Source of the DNA: a virus
Direction: 5' to 3' (one strand)
Virus record (IMG/VR): IMGVR_UViG_3300043445_000139
Span: 1-39,220 of that record
DNA length: 39,220 nt
Shown here: positions 14,916-23,448 of the stretch, piece by piece
How the letters are laid out: each line of letters opens with the position of its first letter
How positions within the stretch are numbered: the stretch's first letter is position 1
Translations under genes and position numbers: made by a program
The notes under the pieces: generated by a model
The model's database searches: none
What the model was told of the DNA's origin: nothing
What the model saw: only the letters and a program-made list of their open reading frames with translations

Positions 14916-15431
14916 TCAGCTGGTGGCGCCGATGGCGCGCAGAACCGCGGCGGAGCGGTCCACGCCACCCACGATTTCCCGGCCCGCGACCAGGTCGATC
15001 TCGACCAGAGCCTGTCCGTCGGAGGTATACTTGTAGTAGGTCAGCGGCATCTCGATCTTCATCGCCGTCATGTCCCCGGCCTTGGCCGTACCCATGTCCA
15101 CCTGCTTCCAGCGTCCGCGGGCCTGGATCTCGATCGCTTCCACCTGACCGTTCCCGTCATCGGCCCGGGCGGCGCCGAGGAAGCGGCAGTTCAGGGCCGA
15201 GGCGCTGAACACGCCCCACTGGGTCAGGACAGTCCGCTCGAACTGGGCCAGCGTGAAGGAGAGGCTCAGTGCCTCCATGCCGAGGTCGAGCATGGCCGGG
15301 CCCAGCATACCGCCGGCCCGGAACTCTTCCATCTTGCGGTCGAGTACGGGCAGGGTGATTTCGCTGGCCACACCGGCCATGGGGTTGCCCTCGATGATGA
15401 CATTGAAGGCGTAGAGCTTGCGCGGAAGCAT
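14916..15431 (-). CDS. FII: Major tail tube protein (P2 gpFII-like)
   Basis: A 171-residue protein of the contractile-tail tube family. It opens MLPRKLYAFNVIIEGNPMAG and contains KMEEFRAGGMLGPAMLDLG, ARGRWKQVDMGTAKAGDMTAMKIEMPLTYYKY and a final EIDLVAGREIVGGVDR, all standard for P2 FII. Stacked hexamers form the inner tube. It follows the sheath gene by about 37 bp in the same operon. Confidence 0.95.
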   Translation of the reverse strand: MLPRKLYAFNVIIEGNPMAGVASEITLPVLDRKMEEFRAGGMLGPAMLDLGMEALSLSFTLAQFERTVLTQWGVFSASALNCRFLGAARADDGNGQVEAIEIQARGRWKQVDMGTAKAGDMTAMKIEMPLTYYKYTSDGQALVEIDLVAGREIVGGVDRSAAVLRAIGATS

Positions 15432-15468
15432 GTGACCAGCTCCTTGACGTAAATCGGGGGTCAGATGA

Positions 15469-16638
15469 TCAGACGATCATCTGTTGGGCAAAGTCGGCGA
15501 AGTACTCATCGGTGATGCGCTGTTGCAGGATCAGATTTTCCAACGGGGGGACGGGGGTATAGGCGTAGTCGATCGTCAGCTTGCCCCCGCTGAGCTGGGT
15601 TGGCTGGTTCTTGGCGGGATCCAGCCAGCATTCTGCGCCGATCAGGTAGCCGGCGGTGACCATCTCCCGCAGCTTGGCGTTGACGGTGTCGACGATGTCA
15701 CGGGCCAGCGTGGGGTGCAGCGGCTTGTCGATGGCCCACAGCATGCCGCCGGCGATCGTGTCGGCGAGCACCTGGGCCGTCCGTGTCGCGCTTTCAAAGG
15801 CGAACAGAGGGTCGTCCGAACAGGTGCGCGAGCCCCAGAACCGATAGCCCGTAACGTTGATCAGGGCGGTGACGTCGTTGGCGTTCAGGAAGCCGGCGTC
15901 GGTATCGGGCTGCTGGAGCTGCCAGTACACGTCCTTCGTCAGGCCCGTGACGCCTTGGACTGCCACATTCGACAGGGTCTTGTGCCAGCCCATCTCCGCA
16001 TCGATCTTCGCCCGCAGCGCCATGGCGCGGGCGCTGGCATAGGCGGTGGCGGGGGCGCCGTCCGCCGCGTCCCACCGGGTGAAGTCGGGCCAGAGCAGCA
16101 TAAGCTCCCGGGCACTGAAGCCGGCGCGGTACAGCACCGCCTCCTCCTTGGTCTCGCACCCGAAGCAGGAGGCGTAGACCATGGCCCGGGTCGCCTGGGC
16201 GATGGTGACCAGCTCCGCCGTCACATCGGCGTCATCCAGCCCCGGCGCGCCCAAGATCCGGGGCGTGACCCCGAAGGCCGCCTGTGCAGCGGTCAGTGCC
16301 TGGACGCCGGTCTTCAGCCCGCTGGCCGTCGTAGTCCCGATGACGTTGGACTTCGTCTCCGCCGCAGTGGCGCCAGGCGCCACCCGGACAACGACGCAGA
16401 GGGCGTTGCCATGGTCCGCGATCGCGTCCAGCACGCCCGGCAGGGTGCCGGTTGTGCCCGCCTTGCCCAAGGCTGCCCGGACGTCGGTGATCAGCACCGG
16501 TCGGTCGAGGGGGAAGGTGGCGGGATCCGCGGCGGGACCGGTCGCCACGAACCCGATGACGGCGGTGGAAATGGTCCGCAGGGGACGCGCACCCCCGGAC
16601 ACCTCCACCACCCGAACCCCATGATGGTAGTCGGTCAT
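15469..16638 (-). CDS. FI: Tail sheath protein (P2 gpFI-like)
   Basis: A 389-residue contractile sheath subunit. The N-terminus YHHGVRVVEVSGGARPLRTI, the segment ISTAVIGFVATGP and the C-terminal block YRFWGSRTCSDDPLFAFESA, SGGKLTIDYAYTPVPPLENL are diagnostic of P2 FI. The sheath contracts to drive the tube through the envelope. Its ATG overlaps the stop of the preceding DUF4376 gene, showing translational coupling. Confidence 0.96.
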   Translation of the reverse strand: MTDYHHGVRVVEVSGGARPLRTISTAVIGFVATGPAADPATFPLDRPVLITDVRAALGKAGTTGTLPGVLDAIADHGNALCVVVRVAPGATAAETKSNVIGTTTASGLKTGVQALTAAQAAFGVTPRILGAPGLDDADVTAELVTIAQATRAMVYASCFGCETKEEAVLYRAGFSARELMLLWPDFTRWDAADGAPATAYASARAMALRAKIDAEMGWHKTLSNVAVQGVTGLTKDVYWQLQQPDTDAGFLNANDVTALINVTGYRFWGSRTCSDDPLFAFESATRTAQVLADTIAGGMLWAIDKPLHPTLARDIVDTVNAKLREMVTAGYLIGAECWLDPAKNQPTQLSGGKLTIDYAYTPVPPLENLILQQRITDEYFADFAQQMIV

Positions 16639-17189
16639 GCTCCAGCTCCTTCGTGACCGGGCCAGCCGGTGTTGATGTTGTCGGTGTAGGCGGCCAGCGC
16701 GGCGGCGGGTGTCGGTGCCGCATCGATGGCGGCCGAGATCGCGCGCTCTCGCGCGAAGGCCGCGCGGACGTGCTGGCCGACGGCGACGCCGACCGCCAGC
16801 ACCTGGGCGGCGGTCAGGGTGACCCAGCCCGTCGCGGCCTTGAACTCCACCGTCTGATCGGGTGAGAGCTGGGCCTGAAGGGCCGCCCCGGTGATGAGGG
16901 CCTGGCTTTCGCGGTCGGTCCGGACCACCGTTCCATCAGGCAGAGTGAGACCGCCCGTCTCCACCCGCCAGCGCCGGTCGGCCAGGGCGGCCTTGAGCTG
17001 TGCCTTGAAGGCAGGCACGTCGGCCGGTGCCACACCGTCACCGGCCGACACCCACCCGGGCCGCACCCACGGCCGCCAGGGCGCCGGCACCGCCACCCAG
17101 CTCAGGGCCGGGTGGAACCGCCCCGCGGGGTCCAGCGTGGTGAGCTCCACCAGCGTTCCGTCGTCAGTCAGTCGTGCCCACATATCCAT
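16635..17189 (-). CDS. DUF4376-type tail protein, in the gpG position
   Basis: A 184-residue protein between fibre gene H and the sheath, the position of the P2 fibre-assembly gene G. The C-terminal half (from about residue 85) fits the DUF4376 pattern: DGTVVRTDRESQALITGA, QLSPDQTVEFKAATGWVTL, VGQHVRAAFARERAI. The N-terminal part, WARLTDDGTLVELTTLDPAGRFHP, is common in small fibre-associated proteins. It is probably a fibre chaperone or a minor tail-tip component. There is no clear sequence likeness to gpG itself. Confidence 0.7.
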   Translation of the reverse strand: MDMWARLTDDGTLVELTTLDPAGRFHPALSWVAVPAPWRPWVRPGWVSAGDGVAPADVPAFKAQLKAALADRRWRVETGGLTLPDGTVVRTDRESQALITGAALQAQLSPDQTVEFKAATGWVTLTAAQVLAVGVAVGQHVRAAFARERAISAAIDAAPTPAAALAAYTDNINTGWPGHEGAGA

Positions 17190-17195
17190 CCTCCG

Positions 17196-19382
17196 TCACC
17201 AGGTCAGCCGCACGAACCCATTACCCCCAGGGCGGGGTGAGCCAGGCTCTGTGTCGCTGTCGCCGCCTGCGCCGCCGCCATAGATGCTGCCGGGCCCGTA
17301 TCGGTTGCCGCCGCGCCCAGCAGGGCCCCCACCGCCGGCACCACCGCTCTCATTGGCGACATCCGGACCGTCGTGTTCCAGACTGCGCCCGCGGCTCCCA
17401 GGCCCAATGGGGCCTCCGGCACCGCCACCGCCCGTACCGCCATCGCCGCCGCGCTCACGGACAGTGCCTCCGATGCCCTCGCCTCCGGGCGCCCAGAGCG
17501 ACTGGTGGCTCGGTGACCGCCCCCCAGTCGCGGAAAGGTGAGCCCCTACGCTTGAGGTACCTCCCTGCCCCTCCAACACGCCGACCGTCCCAACTGGGGC
17601 GGGTCCCCCAACCGTGATCATCAAGACGCTTCCAGGCGTCACAGGGACGGTGCCGCGCACGTAACCGCCGCCGCCGGCACCGCGGGACAGACCAGAGACA
17701 CTGCTGCCGCCGCCGCCAATGCACTCCGCCATGATTTGGGTGACACCCGCGGGCACCACCCATTGGTGGAGACCCGGCAGACCCCATTCGGCCGTGCCGG
17801 ACGGGGCGGCCACGGTGCGCGAAGCGACCTCGGGAGACCAGGCAGACCAGCCCGTCACCGCACCCCGATAGCGGGCCCGGAAGACGACGTCGACATTGGC
17901 CGGCAGCGCGCTGGCGATCGGCACGGTGTGGGACTGCACCGCCGCCAGATCGCCGCTATCGTAGTGGGGTGCGGCCCAACTGCCGCTGGCCAGGCGCACC
18001 TGGACCTGTGTCGCCTGGTGCGTGTCGGCCCCCCCGGTAACGCTGAAGGGCGACAGGGTGATGGTGGGGGTCAGGCTCACCGCCTGCGACCCCGCGGCCG
18101 GGGCGGTGATCGTCGGCGTGTTGACGAACTGGAACGTCGACCGGGTGGTGAAGCTGACGGCGGGCGACCATTCGGACGGGCCCAGCAGCCCGCCGATATG
18201 GCGGACACGCACCCAGTAGGTCGTGGCCGGCTGAAGCGTGCCGTCGGGCGGGCTGACCTGGGTCAGGGCCGTCACCTGGCCGCTGTCCCAGACCGGCGCC
18301 GCGAAGGCCGCGCTGGTGGCGATCTGCCACTGGGAGCGGCTGTGGGCATCGGTGCCGCCGGACACGGCGAAGGCCGAGCTGGTGAGCGTCGGCACCGCGG
18401 CGACCCCGTTCTGTCCCTGCGTCGGGGAAAGGATGGAGGGGCGGACCACCTGCACCGACCCTGTTTCGAACGTCACGGCCGGGGACCAGTCGGACCAAGC
18501 GCTGACCTGGCCCAGGGTCCCCTGGTAACGCACCTGCCAGCGGTAGGACGTGGCCGGGGCGAGCAGGCCCGGGGGCACGGCATATGACGTGCCGGGCGGG
18601 CGCTGGCCGCTGTCGTGGACAGTCGCGCCGTCCAGGTCGATGATCTGGAACTGTGAAGCCGAATGGACGTAGCCGTCAGCCGACCAGTAGCTGTTGCCGA
18701 CCAATGTCGGCGCCATCAGAACCCCGGCCTCCCCAGGCCCGGGCGAGACGCCGATAGGGCGGCGGACCGCGGCCGTAAGGCTGGCCACCACCGCGGCCAC
18801 CTTTGCGTCCACGGCTCTCGCGACGACGGTCGCGTCGCCCGGCGAATAGGTGACCCCGCTTTCCTGGGCAAGGCGTTCGAGCTGAGCCCCCTGCTGGGCC
18901 ACCCGCAGGACCTGCTCTGACAGCGGCTCGGACGCGACCTGCACCGTCACGGCATCGGCCGGCATGTCGACCCAGCTCCACGCGAGCTGCAACGTCCATG
19001 CCCCGAGGGCGCCGCGGTAGCCCAACGACGTCACGGGGTCGGACCATACCACCAGCAACGTGCCGTCCTGGTCGAAGAAGCCGATCTCCGACAGGTGGAA
19101 TTCGTCGGCCGGGTCGGTAGCCGCCGGAACCTCGGCGACCAGCAGCAGGCTGCCCGGCTGTGGGGACCCGCCCGACAGGACAGGGACGCGCAGGCGCTCG
19201 GCCTCCAACGTCGTCGCCTCCAACGCCGCCGCAGTGGGCGATTGGTCGGCCAGCCGCACCGCATAGCGGCCGGCGCCCAAGCCGACTGCCACGATCCGGG
19301 CTGACAAGCCCAGGCCATCCGCCGCGGTGATGGCATTCCGGCCGGCATCGGTGAGTACGGGGGACCAGGTCAGAGAGGTCAT
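17196..19382 (-). CDS. H: Tail fibre / receptor-binding protein (P2 gpH-like)
   Basis: A 728-residue fibre. The N-terminal domain (1-150) has the P2 gpH attachment pattern LTDAGRNAITAADGLG, FHLSEIGFFDQDGTLL. A short coiled-coil stalk (150-205) follows, then three FN3/Ig-like modules (about 212-307, 316-413, 422-524), each with a TSYRWQVRY- or TTYWVRVRH-type strand and a SAWSDWSPAV-type end. From residue 535 it is a Gly-rich domain starting QWVVPAGVTQIMAECIGGGG. Gly-rich tips of this kind bind receptors in several phage adhesins. The host receptor is unknown. The ATG overlaps the I stop. Confidence 0.9.
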   Translation of the reverse strand: MTSLTWSPVLTDAGRNAITAADGLGLSARIVAVGLGAGRYAVRLADQSPTAAALEATTLEAERLRVPVLSGGSPQPGSLLLVAEVPAATDPADEFHLSEIGFFDQDGTLLVVWSDPVTSLGYRGALGAWTLQLAWSWVDMPADAVTVQVASEPLSEQVLRVAQQGAQLERLAQESGVTYSPGDATVVARAVDAKVAAVVASLTAAVRRPIGVSPGPGEAGVLMAPTLVGNSYWSADGYVHSASQFQIIDLDGATVHDSGQRPPGTSYAVPPGLLAPATSYRWQVRYQGTLGQVSAWSDWSPAVTFETGSVQVVRPSILSPTQGQNGVAAVPTLTSSAFAVSGGTDAHSRSQWQIATSAAFAAPVWDSGQVTALTQVSPPDGTLQPATTYWVRVRHIGGLLGPSEWSPAVSFTTRSTFQFVNTPTITAPAAGSQAVSLTPTITLSPFSVTGGADTHQATQVQVRLASGSWAAPHYDSGDLAAVQSHTVPIASALPANVDVVFRARYRGAVTGWSAWSPEVASRTVAAPSGTAEWGLPGLHQWVVPAGVTQIMAECIGGGGSSVSGLSRGAGGGGYVRGTVPVTPGSVLMITVGGPAPVGTVGVLEGQGGTSSVGAHLSATGGRSPSHQSLWAPGGEGIGGTVRERGGDGGTGGGGAGGPIGPGSRGRSLEHDGPDVANESGGAGGGGPAGRGGNRYGPGSIYGGGAGGDSDTEPGSPRPGGNGFVRLTW

Positions 19383-20593
19383 GGCATGTTCCTCAGCCGC
19401 AGTACGACCAGCTCGGCCGCGTCATCGGGGTACGGAGGGTCGAAGGTGACGGTCCCGGCGCCCACGGCCGTCACCCGGTGCGATCTGGTCGCGATGATCA
19501 GCTGATCGCCGACCACGACATCGCCAGCGACGGGGCTGGCCACCGTATCGCCGGGGGTGAGTGTGACCACACCCAGTGTGACGATGGACGGGGGGCGGGG
19601 CCGACCGCCCAGGGGCGTCACCGTCCCGTCCGCCGCGATCGCCACCACTTGGCCGCCGCGGATCGTCAGCTCGACCTCCTGGCCGTCTCCGCCGCGCAGA
19701 TAGATGCTTCTCACCGGCTCCTCCTGCATCGTCACGATCACCGTGTGACCGATCCCCATGGCGGCACCCACCACACCGGCCGCCGCCAGCCGGGCCCGTC
19801 CGGCCAGGGCGCCCCGGGGGGCGGTGCCGGGCACGGCGGCCAGGACACCGGCGGTCGCCCCGTCCATGGCCAGGGCGCGGCGGGACGTGACCGGACCCCG
19901 GGCGCTGCTGCCCTGGGCCTGCGCCCCGACCGTCGCCGTGCCCGCGGGCTGCACCAGTCGCGCACGCCCGCGCAGTGGACCGGCGGTGGCACTGGTCGGC
20001 CCGGCCGACCCGACACCGGACAGCGCGACCCGGGACGGCAGCCGCCGCCGCCCGGTCAGGGCGCCCGCGGCGGCACTGGTACCGGCGGCGGCGACGGCCA
20101 GGCCGGACCCGGTCCGGGCGCCGTAGCTTGCCGACAGGGTCAGCCCGGTCAGGTGCGACCGGGCGGGGGCGACGCGGGCCAGGGTGGCCAGCAGCCCGGC
20201 CTGGGCCGCCGCACTGGCCGGCCGGTGGACCGGCGGCGGCAGCACCTCTGCCCGCAGGGCGTAGGTGTGGGGCGCACCGCCGTGCTGCCACCACTCCACC
20301 ACGTCACAGCGGAGTCCGTATGGGGCCAGGGCTGCGAGGACGGCGCCGCGCGTGCCCTTATGGGCGTGGGTGTACCAGGCGCTACGGAGGGCCTCCCGCT
20401 GCACCTGCTCGGGCCATGCCTCATCCCAGGCGTCCACGGACAGTGCCCAGGCCAGCCAGGGCAGGACCTGAGGCGGGCACCGGTCGGGCGACCACAGGTC
20501 ACGGACTGGCACGTCCACATCGCTGAGCCGGCTGACCGTCAAGTCGAGCGCTTTCTCCAGCGACGTGGCGTTAGGCGGCAGGAGGCTGTTCAT
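19379..20593 (-). CDS. I: Tail protein gpI with repeat-rich C-terminal extension
   Basis: A 404-residue protein whose first 150 residues are a normal P2 gpI (ATSLEKALDLTVSRLSDVDV, LWSPDRCPPQVLPWLAWALS, YGLRCDVVEWW). P2 gpI is about 176 residues. Here an Ala/Gly/Arg-rich part (176-281) with four 28-residue repeats is added, then a beta-rich end (IYLRGGDGQEVELTIRGGQV, GDTVASPVAGDVVVGDQLII). I chose ATG 20593, next to the J stop, over a longer frame. The extension may bridge baseplate and fibre. Confidence 0.88.
   Translation of the reverse strand: MNSLLPPNATSLEKALDLTVSRLSDVDVPVRDLWSPDRCPPQVLPWLAWALSVDAWDEAWPEQVQREALRSAWYTHAHKGTRGAVLAALAPYGLRCDVVEWWQHGGAPHTYALRAEVLPPPVHRPASAAAQAGLLATLARVAPARSHLTGLTLSASYGARTGSGLAVAAAGTSAAAGALTGRRRLPSRVALSGVGSAGPTSATAGPLRGRARLVQPAGTATVGAQAQGSSARGPVTSRRALAMDGATAGVLAAVPGTAPRGALAGRARLAAAGVVGAAMGIGHTVIVTMQEEPVRSIYLRGGDGQEVELTIRGGQVVAIAADGTVTPLGGRPRPPSIVTLGVVTLTPGDTVASPVAGDVVVGDQLIIATRSHRVTAVGAGTVTFDPPYPDDAAELVVLRLRNMP
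19742..20068. repeat. 84-bp coding repeats in gene I
   Basis: Residues 176-203, 204-231, 232-259 and 260 to about 281 of gpI are tandem 28-residue units, each starting with a form of AGALTGRRRL (AGPLRGRARL, RGPVTSRRAL, RGALAGRARL). DNA identity between units is much lower than in the tape-measure repeats, so they are older or more freely evolving. Confidence 0.75.
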
Positions 20594-20594
20594 G

Positions 20595-21467
20595 TCATGC
20601 CACCTCGACCAGGACGGAGGTGCACGACGGGTACTGTCCGGGCCCACACTCCACAGCGGCCGTCGGAGCGATCAGGTCCACCACCCGCACTCCCTCGACC
20701 CGCAGGGCCGCGTATAGCAGATCCTGGCCGACGCGCTCCCCCAGCCGGCGCTGACGGGCCAGGGCGGTCGTCAGGCGGTCCATCGCAGCTTGGCGCACGA
20801 CCGCTGCGTCGGGGCCGCTGTAGAGGGTAAGGCGGGCATGCACCTGGTAGGGTACGGGCTCACCGGCCGATACCAGCACCTGGTCGGTCAGCGGCCGCAC
20901 GGTATCGGCGCTGACAGCGGCCGTTACGGCGGCCAGCAGGTCCTGCGGGGCAGTCTGATCGGGCGACAGGATGTAGACCTGGACGACACCGGGAGACGGG
21001 CTGGTCACCTGCACATCGCTGACCCGCGGGTCGGCCCGACGCGCATGATGCACATAGGCCCCGACAGGACCCGCTACGCTGAGCCCCTCCCACGCCCCTT
21101 GTGCCCGGGAGCGCAGGCGGTCATCGGATTCCATGACCACCGGGCGGGGAGGGATTGCGTTCGGGTCGCCGGGATCGACCACTTGGCGGGACACGCCCAC
21201 TAGGGCAGCGAGCCCGTCAAGGTCAGCCCCGCCCGCGAACGGCAGCATGACGGCCCGCGCGGCATCGTTCACCCGCTGGCGCACCAGCAGCTCCCGGTAT
21301 GTCGACGACGTCAAGAGCTTGGCCGCCGGGTCGCTGTCCAGCAGGTTCGCAGCCGCCGGCCATAGGGCCGCCAGTTGCGCTTTCTGGTCAGCCAGGACCT
21401 GTTCTGCGTCCAGTGGCTCGATGACTTGCGGCGCCGGCAACAGGGAGAGGTCGACAGCGCCGCTCAT
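20595..21467 (-). CDS. J: Baseplate assembly protein gpJ
   Basis: A 290-residue baseplate wedge protein of the gpJ family. The start SLLPAPQVIEPLDAEQVLAD, the block YRELLVRQRVNDAARAVMLPFA GGADLDGLAALVGV, and SVAGPVGAYVHHARRADPRVSDV match. The ATG at 21467 overlaps the W stop as ATGA; four codons of upstream frame are not used. It acts with W and I to build the baseplate. Confidence 0.94.
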   Translation of the reverse strand: MSGAVDLSLLPAPQVIEPLDAEQVLADQKAQLAALWPAAANLLDSDPAAKLLTSSTYRELLVRQRVNDAARAVMLPFAGGADLDGLAALVGVSRQVVDPGDPNAIPPRPVVMESDDRLRSRAQGAWEGLSVAGPVGAYVHHARRADPRVSDVQVTSPSPGVVQVYILSPDQTAPQDLLAAVTAAVSADTVRPLTDQVLVSAGEPVPYQVHARLTLYSGPDAAVVRQAAMDRLTTALARQRRLGERVGQDLLYAALRVEGVRVVDLIAPTAAVECGPGQYPSCTSVLVEVA

Positions 21468-21802
21468 GCCGCCCCCCACTGTACCTCAGCGGTCAACGTC
21501 CGGTCGCCGGAGGCGGTCACGAGGTCCACCGTCACCAGCGCCGTGCCGTCCGGCCGTGCGGCGACATCGGCCCGTAGGGGCCGCACCCGGGGTTCCCACC
21601 GTTCAAGGGCATCCACGACCGCGGCGACGGCTTGCAGGCGCGTGGTCGGGGTCGCCGGGGCGGCGACCAAGTCGAAGAGGCGGCAGCCATAGTCGCGGCG
21701 CAGCAGTCGGGATCCGACCGGCGTCGTGAGGATATCGCCGACTGACTGCCGTATATGCGCGATTTCATCGGTCATTTCGCGCCCGGTGATGCGATCCATC
21801 AT
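21464..21802 (-). CDS. W: Baseplate protein gpW (lysozyme-like family)
   Basis: A 112-residue protein of the gpW/gp25 family. The segment IAHIRQSVGDILTTPVGSRLLRRDYGCRLFDLV is the conserved core, and the strand-rich end LVTASGDRTLTAEVQW fits. I placed the start at ATG 21802 because the protein then has the normal gpW length and follows the V stop by a few bases; the long upstream frame runs through V. It joins the baseplate wedge to the sheath. Confidence 0.93.
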   Translation of the reverse strand: MMDRITGREMTDEIAHIRQSVGDILTTPVGSRLLRRDYGCRLFDLVAAPATPTTRLQAVAAVVDALERWEPRVRPLRADVAARPDGTALVTVDLVTASGDRTLTAEVQWGAA

Positions 21803-21810
21803 GCGGGCAC

Positions 21811-22485
21811 CTAGTGCTTGTGGTTCGGGCTGTTGCCGCCCTGGTCCATGATGGACCCGGTGGCGGCGATGTTCCCGGACACGTCCACCGCCCCGGTGAC
21901 CTGCACCGGCCCTTCGATCCGCGCGGAGGCGGAACCTGTCGGGCCGGAGGCGATGGAGAGGGGGCCGCGGATCTGCACCGTGCCGGTCAAGGTGATGATC
22001 GGAGCTTCGATGGCTACCTTGTCGGCGCCGCTGACAGCTACCGTTGCGGCGCTGGTCACGGTCACGTCCGCTTGGCTGGTGACCGTCACTGGTCCCTGGC
22101 TGTCGACAAGCACCTGACCGGGCGTATGGATGATCAGACGCTGCGCCGCGCTGTCGTATTCCAGGCGCGTGCCGTCCAGCCACAAGAGGACATCGGTATC
22201 CGGACGGCTCTCGGGGCTGGGGTCAGCGTTGGAATAGAGGACCTGGACTGGCACGGCCGTCGCCGGGTCGCCCCCGGGGCAAAGCAGCAGGACCTGCATG
22301 CCGACCTTGACCGGGGTATGACCGCGGAAGTTATGCCCCACGATGCCCGGTACCGGCAGCCAGCCGGTCACGCGGGTGCCCACCCGGACGCGGATGAGCC
22401 CACGCGCATGGTCCGCATCGGCGATGCTGCCGAGGGAGGCCATGCCGTGCAGCCGGCGGATCACGTCTGAGAGGTCGGGCGTCAT
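21811..22485 (-). CDS. V: Baseplate spike protein gpV
   Basis: A 224-residue spike. The N-terminal OB-fold region (residues 1-80, DLSDVIRRLHGMASLGSI, RVRVGTRVTGWLPVPG, VKVGMQVLLLCPGGD) is followed by a repetitive beta-helix (many VTVTSQADVTVTSAATVAVSG-like strands) and the end GNSPNHKH. The last residues could hold a metal ion at the tip, as in P2 gpV. ATG 22485 gives the family start; an in-frame GTG at 22551 would overlap gene S. The spike pierces the outer membrane. Confidence 0.92.
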   Translation of the reverse strand: MTPDLSDVIRRLHGMASLGSIADADHARGLIRVRVGTRVTGWLPVPGIVGHNFRGHTPVKVGMQVLLLCPGGDPATAVPVQVLYSNADPSPESRPDTDVLLWLDGTRLEYDSAAQRLIIHTPGQVLVDSQGPVTVTSQADVTVTSAATVAVSGADKVAIEAPIITLTGTVQIRGPLSIASGPTGSASARIEGPVQVTGAVDVSGNIAATGSIMDQGGNSPNHKH

Positions 22486-22525
22486 GGTGACACCATGCGG
22501 TGGAGCCGCAGCCCATGTGTGCGGA

Positions 22526-23008
22526 TCAGGTGTGACCGGTGCCCCCGGCACCGACCGCCAGGTGTGCCAGGATCAGCTCCCGTACTCGGGCAATGTCGTC
22601 GTCGGGCAGACCCAGCAGTGCCCGAACGGGGTAGCGAACGCGGGTGTCGGAGACCTTCCGGTCTACATAATCGAGGTCGCCGAACTGGTGGACCGAGGCG
22701 ATCGCCGCCGTGCGGCCGGTCCACCCGATGTCGGCCCCCGCCGGTCCTGCCTGGGACTTGAGCCGTCGGGCGCTGCGCAGCCCCACCATCATCTTGGCGA
22801 CACGGCGGACCTTGCCCGGCGTGTCGCGGACGCGCGGCTCCCACTTCTCCCCGTCCGGTCCGACCTGGGCCGCCATCCGGCGGGCGGTGCGGGACCGCAG
22901 GTCCCGCCCGATGGTCCGAAACAGTTGGCGCCTGGCACCGGGATCGAGGGCGGCAATCGCCTGCCCCAGCCACTGTTCCAGGCGGTCGAGACCTTCAACG
23001 CCGGTCAT
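22526..23008 (-). CDS. S: Tail completion / virion morphogenesis protein gpS
   Basis: A 160-residue member of the phage virion morphogenesis (gpS) family. Residues LFRTIGRDLRSRTARRMAAQVGPDGEKWEPR and YVDRKVSDTRVRYPVRALLGLPDDDIARVRELI are typical. It helps connect finished tails to heads. It overlaps gene R by 4 bases, as in P2 R-S. Confidence 0.92.
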   Translation of the reverse strand: MTGVEGLDRLEQWLGQAIAALDPGARRQLFRTIGRDLRSRTARRMAAQVGPDGEKWEPRVRDTPGKVRRVAKMMVGLRSARRLKSQAGPAGADIGWTGRTAAIASVHQFGDLDYVDRKVSDTRVRYPVRALLGLPDDDIARVRELILAHLAVGAGGTGHT

Positions 23009-23448
23009 GGACCTGCGCCGCCCGCGCCGAACATCGCCCCGAAGACGTCGATGATCGGCGGCTCCTGGTCGGGGGTCAGCCGCGTTCCGCCATGCTCCTC
23101 AGTGACCGTGACGGACTCAGTCAGCGGGAGACGGAGGGAGATGTCGACCTTCTTGGTGTCGATGATGTCGGCGTGCCAGTTCACCGCATCGGGTGCGGCG
23201 CCCGGTTGGTGCTGCTGGTACCAGCGCAGGACCACAAAGAACAACGCGTTGGCATCGCCCGCGAAATCTGTGACCAGCAGGTGCCCATGGTAACTGAGCT
23301 GGTAGTCGCGGTTCTGGGTGCCGGGCATGCCGGCATGGCTGATCAGCTGACCGCGCTCCGCGAAAGTCAGCAGCTGGTCCGGACGCAGCGCCGGCGGGAG
23401 TGGGCTGTCCAGCAGGTGCCGGCGCAGGTCATTGAGCTTTCGCATCAA
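23005..23448 (-). CDS. R: Tail completion protein gpR
   Basis: A 147-residue protein of the P2 gpR family. It begins MMRKLNDLRRHLLDSPLP and contains LTFAERGQLISHAGM, YQLSYHGHLLVTDFAGD and FFVVLRWYQQHQP. It is needed to finish the tail end that meets the head. It follows the holin gene with a 4-base overlap, so lysis and tail genes are in one operon. Confidence 0.93.
   Translation of the reverse strand: MMRKLNDLRRHLLDSPLPPALRPDQLLTFAERGQLISHAGMPGTQNRDYQLSYHGHLLVTDFAGDANALFFVVLRWYQQHQPGAAPDAVNWHADIIDTKKVDISLRLPLTESVTVTEEHGGTRLTPDQEPPIIDVFGAMFGAGGAGP

Noticed and set aside
12952-15036. 694-codon plus-strand open frame opposite the tape measure, E and tube genes
   Set aside because: High-GC antisense frame; the opposite strand carries well-recognised P2-type proteins and the frame has a low-complexity Gly/Arg/His product.
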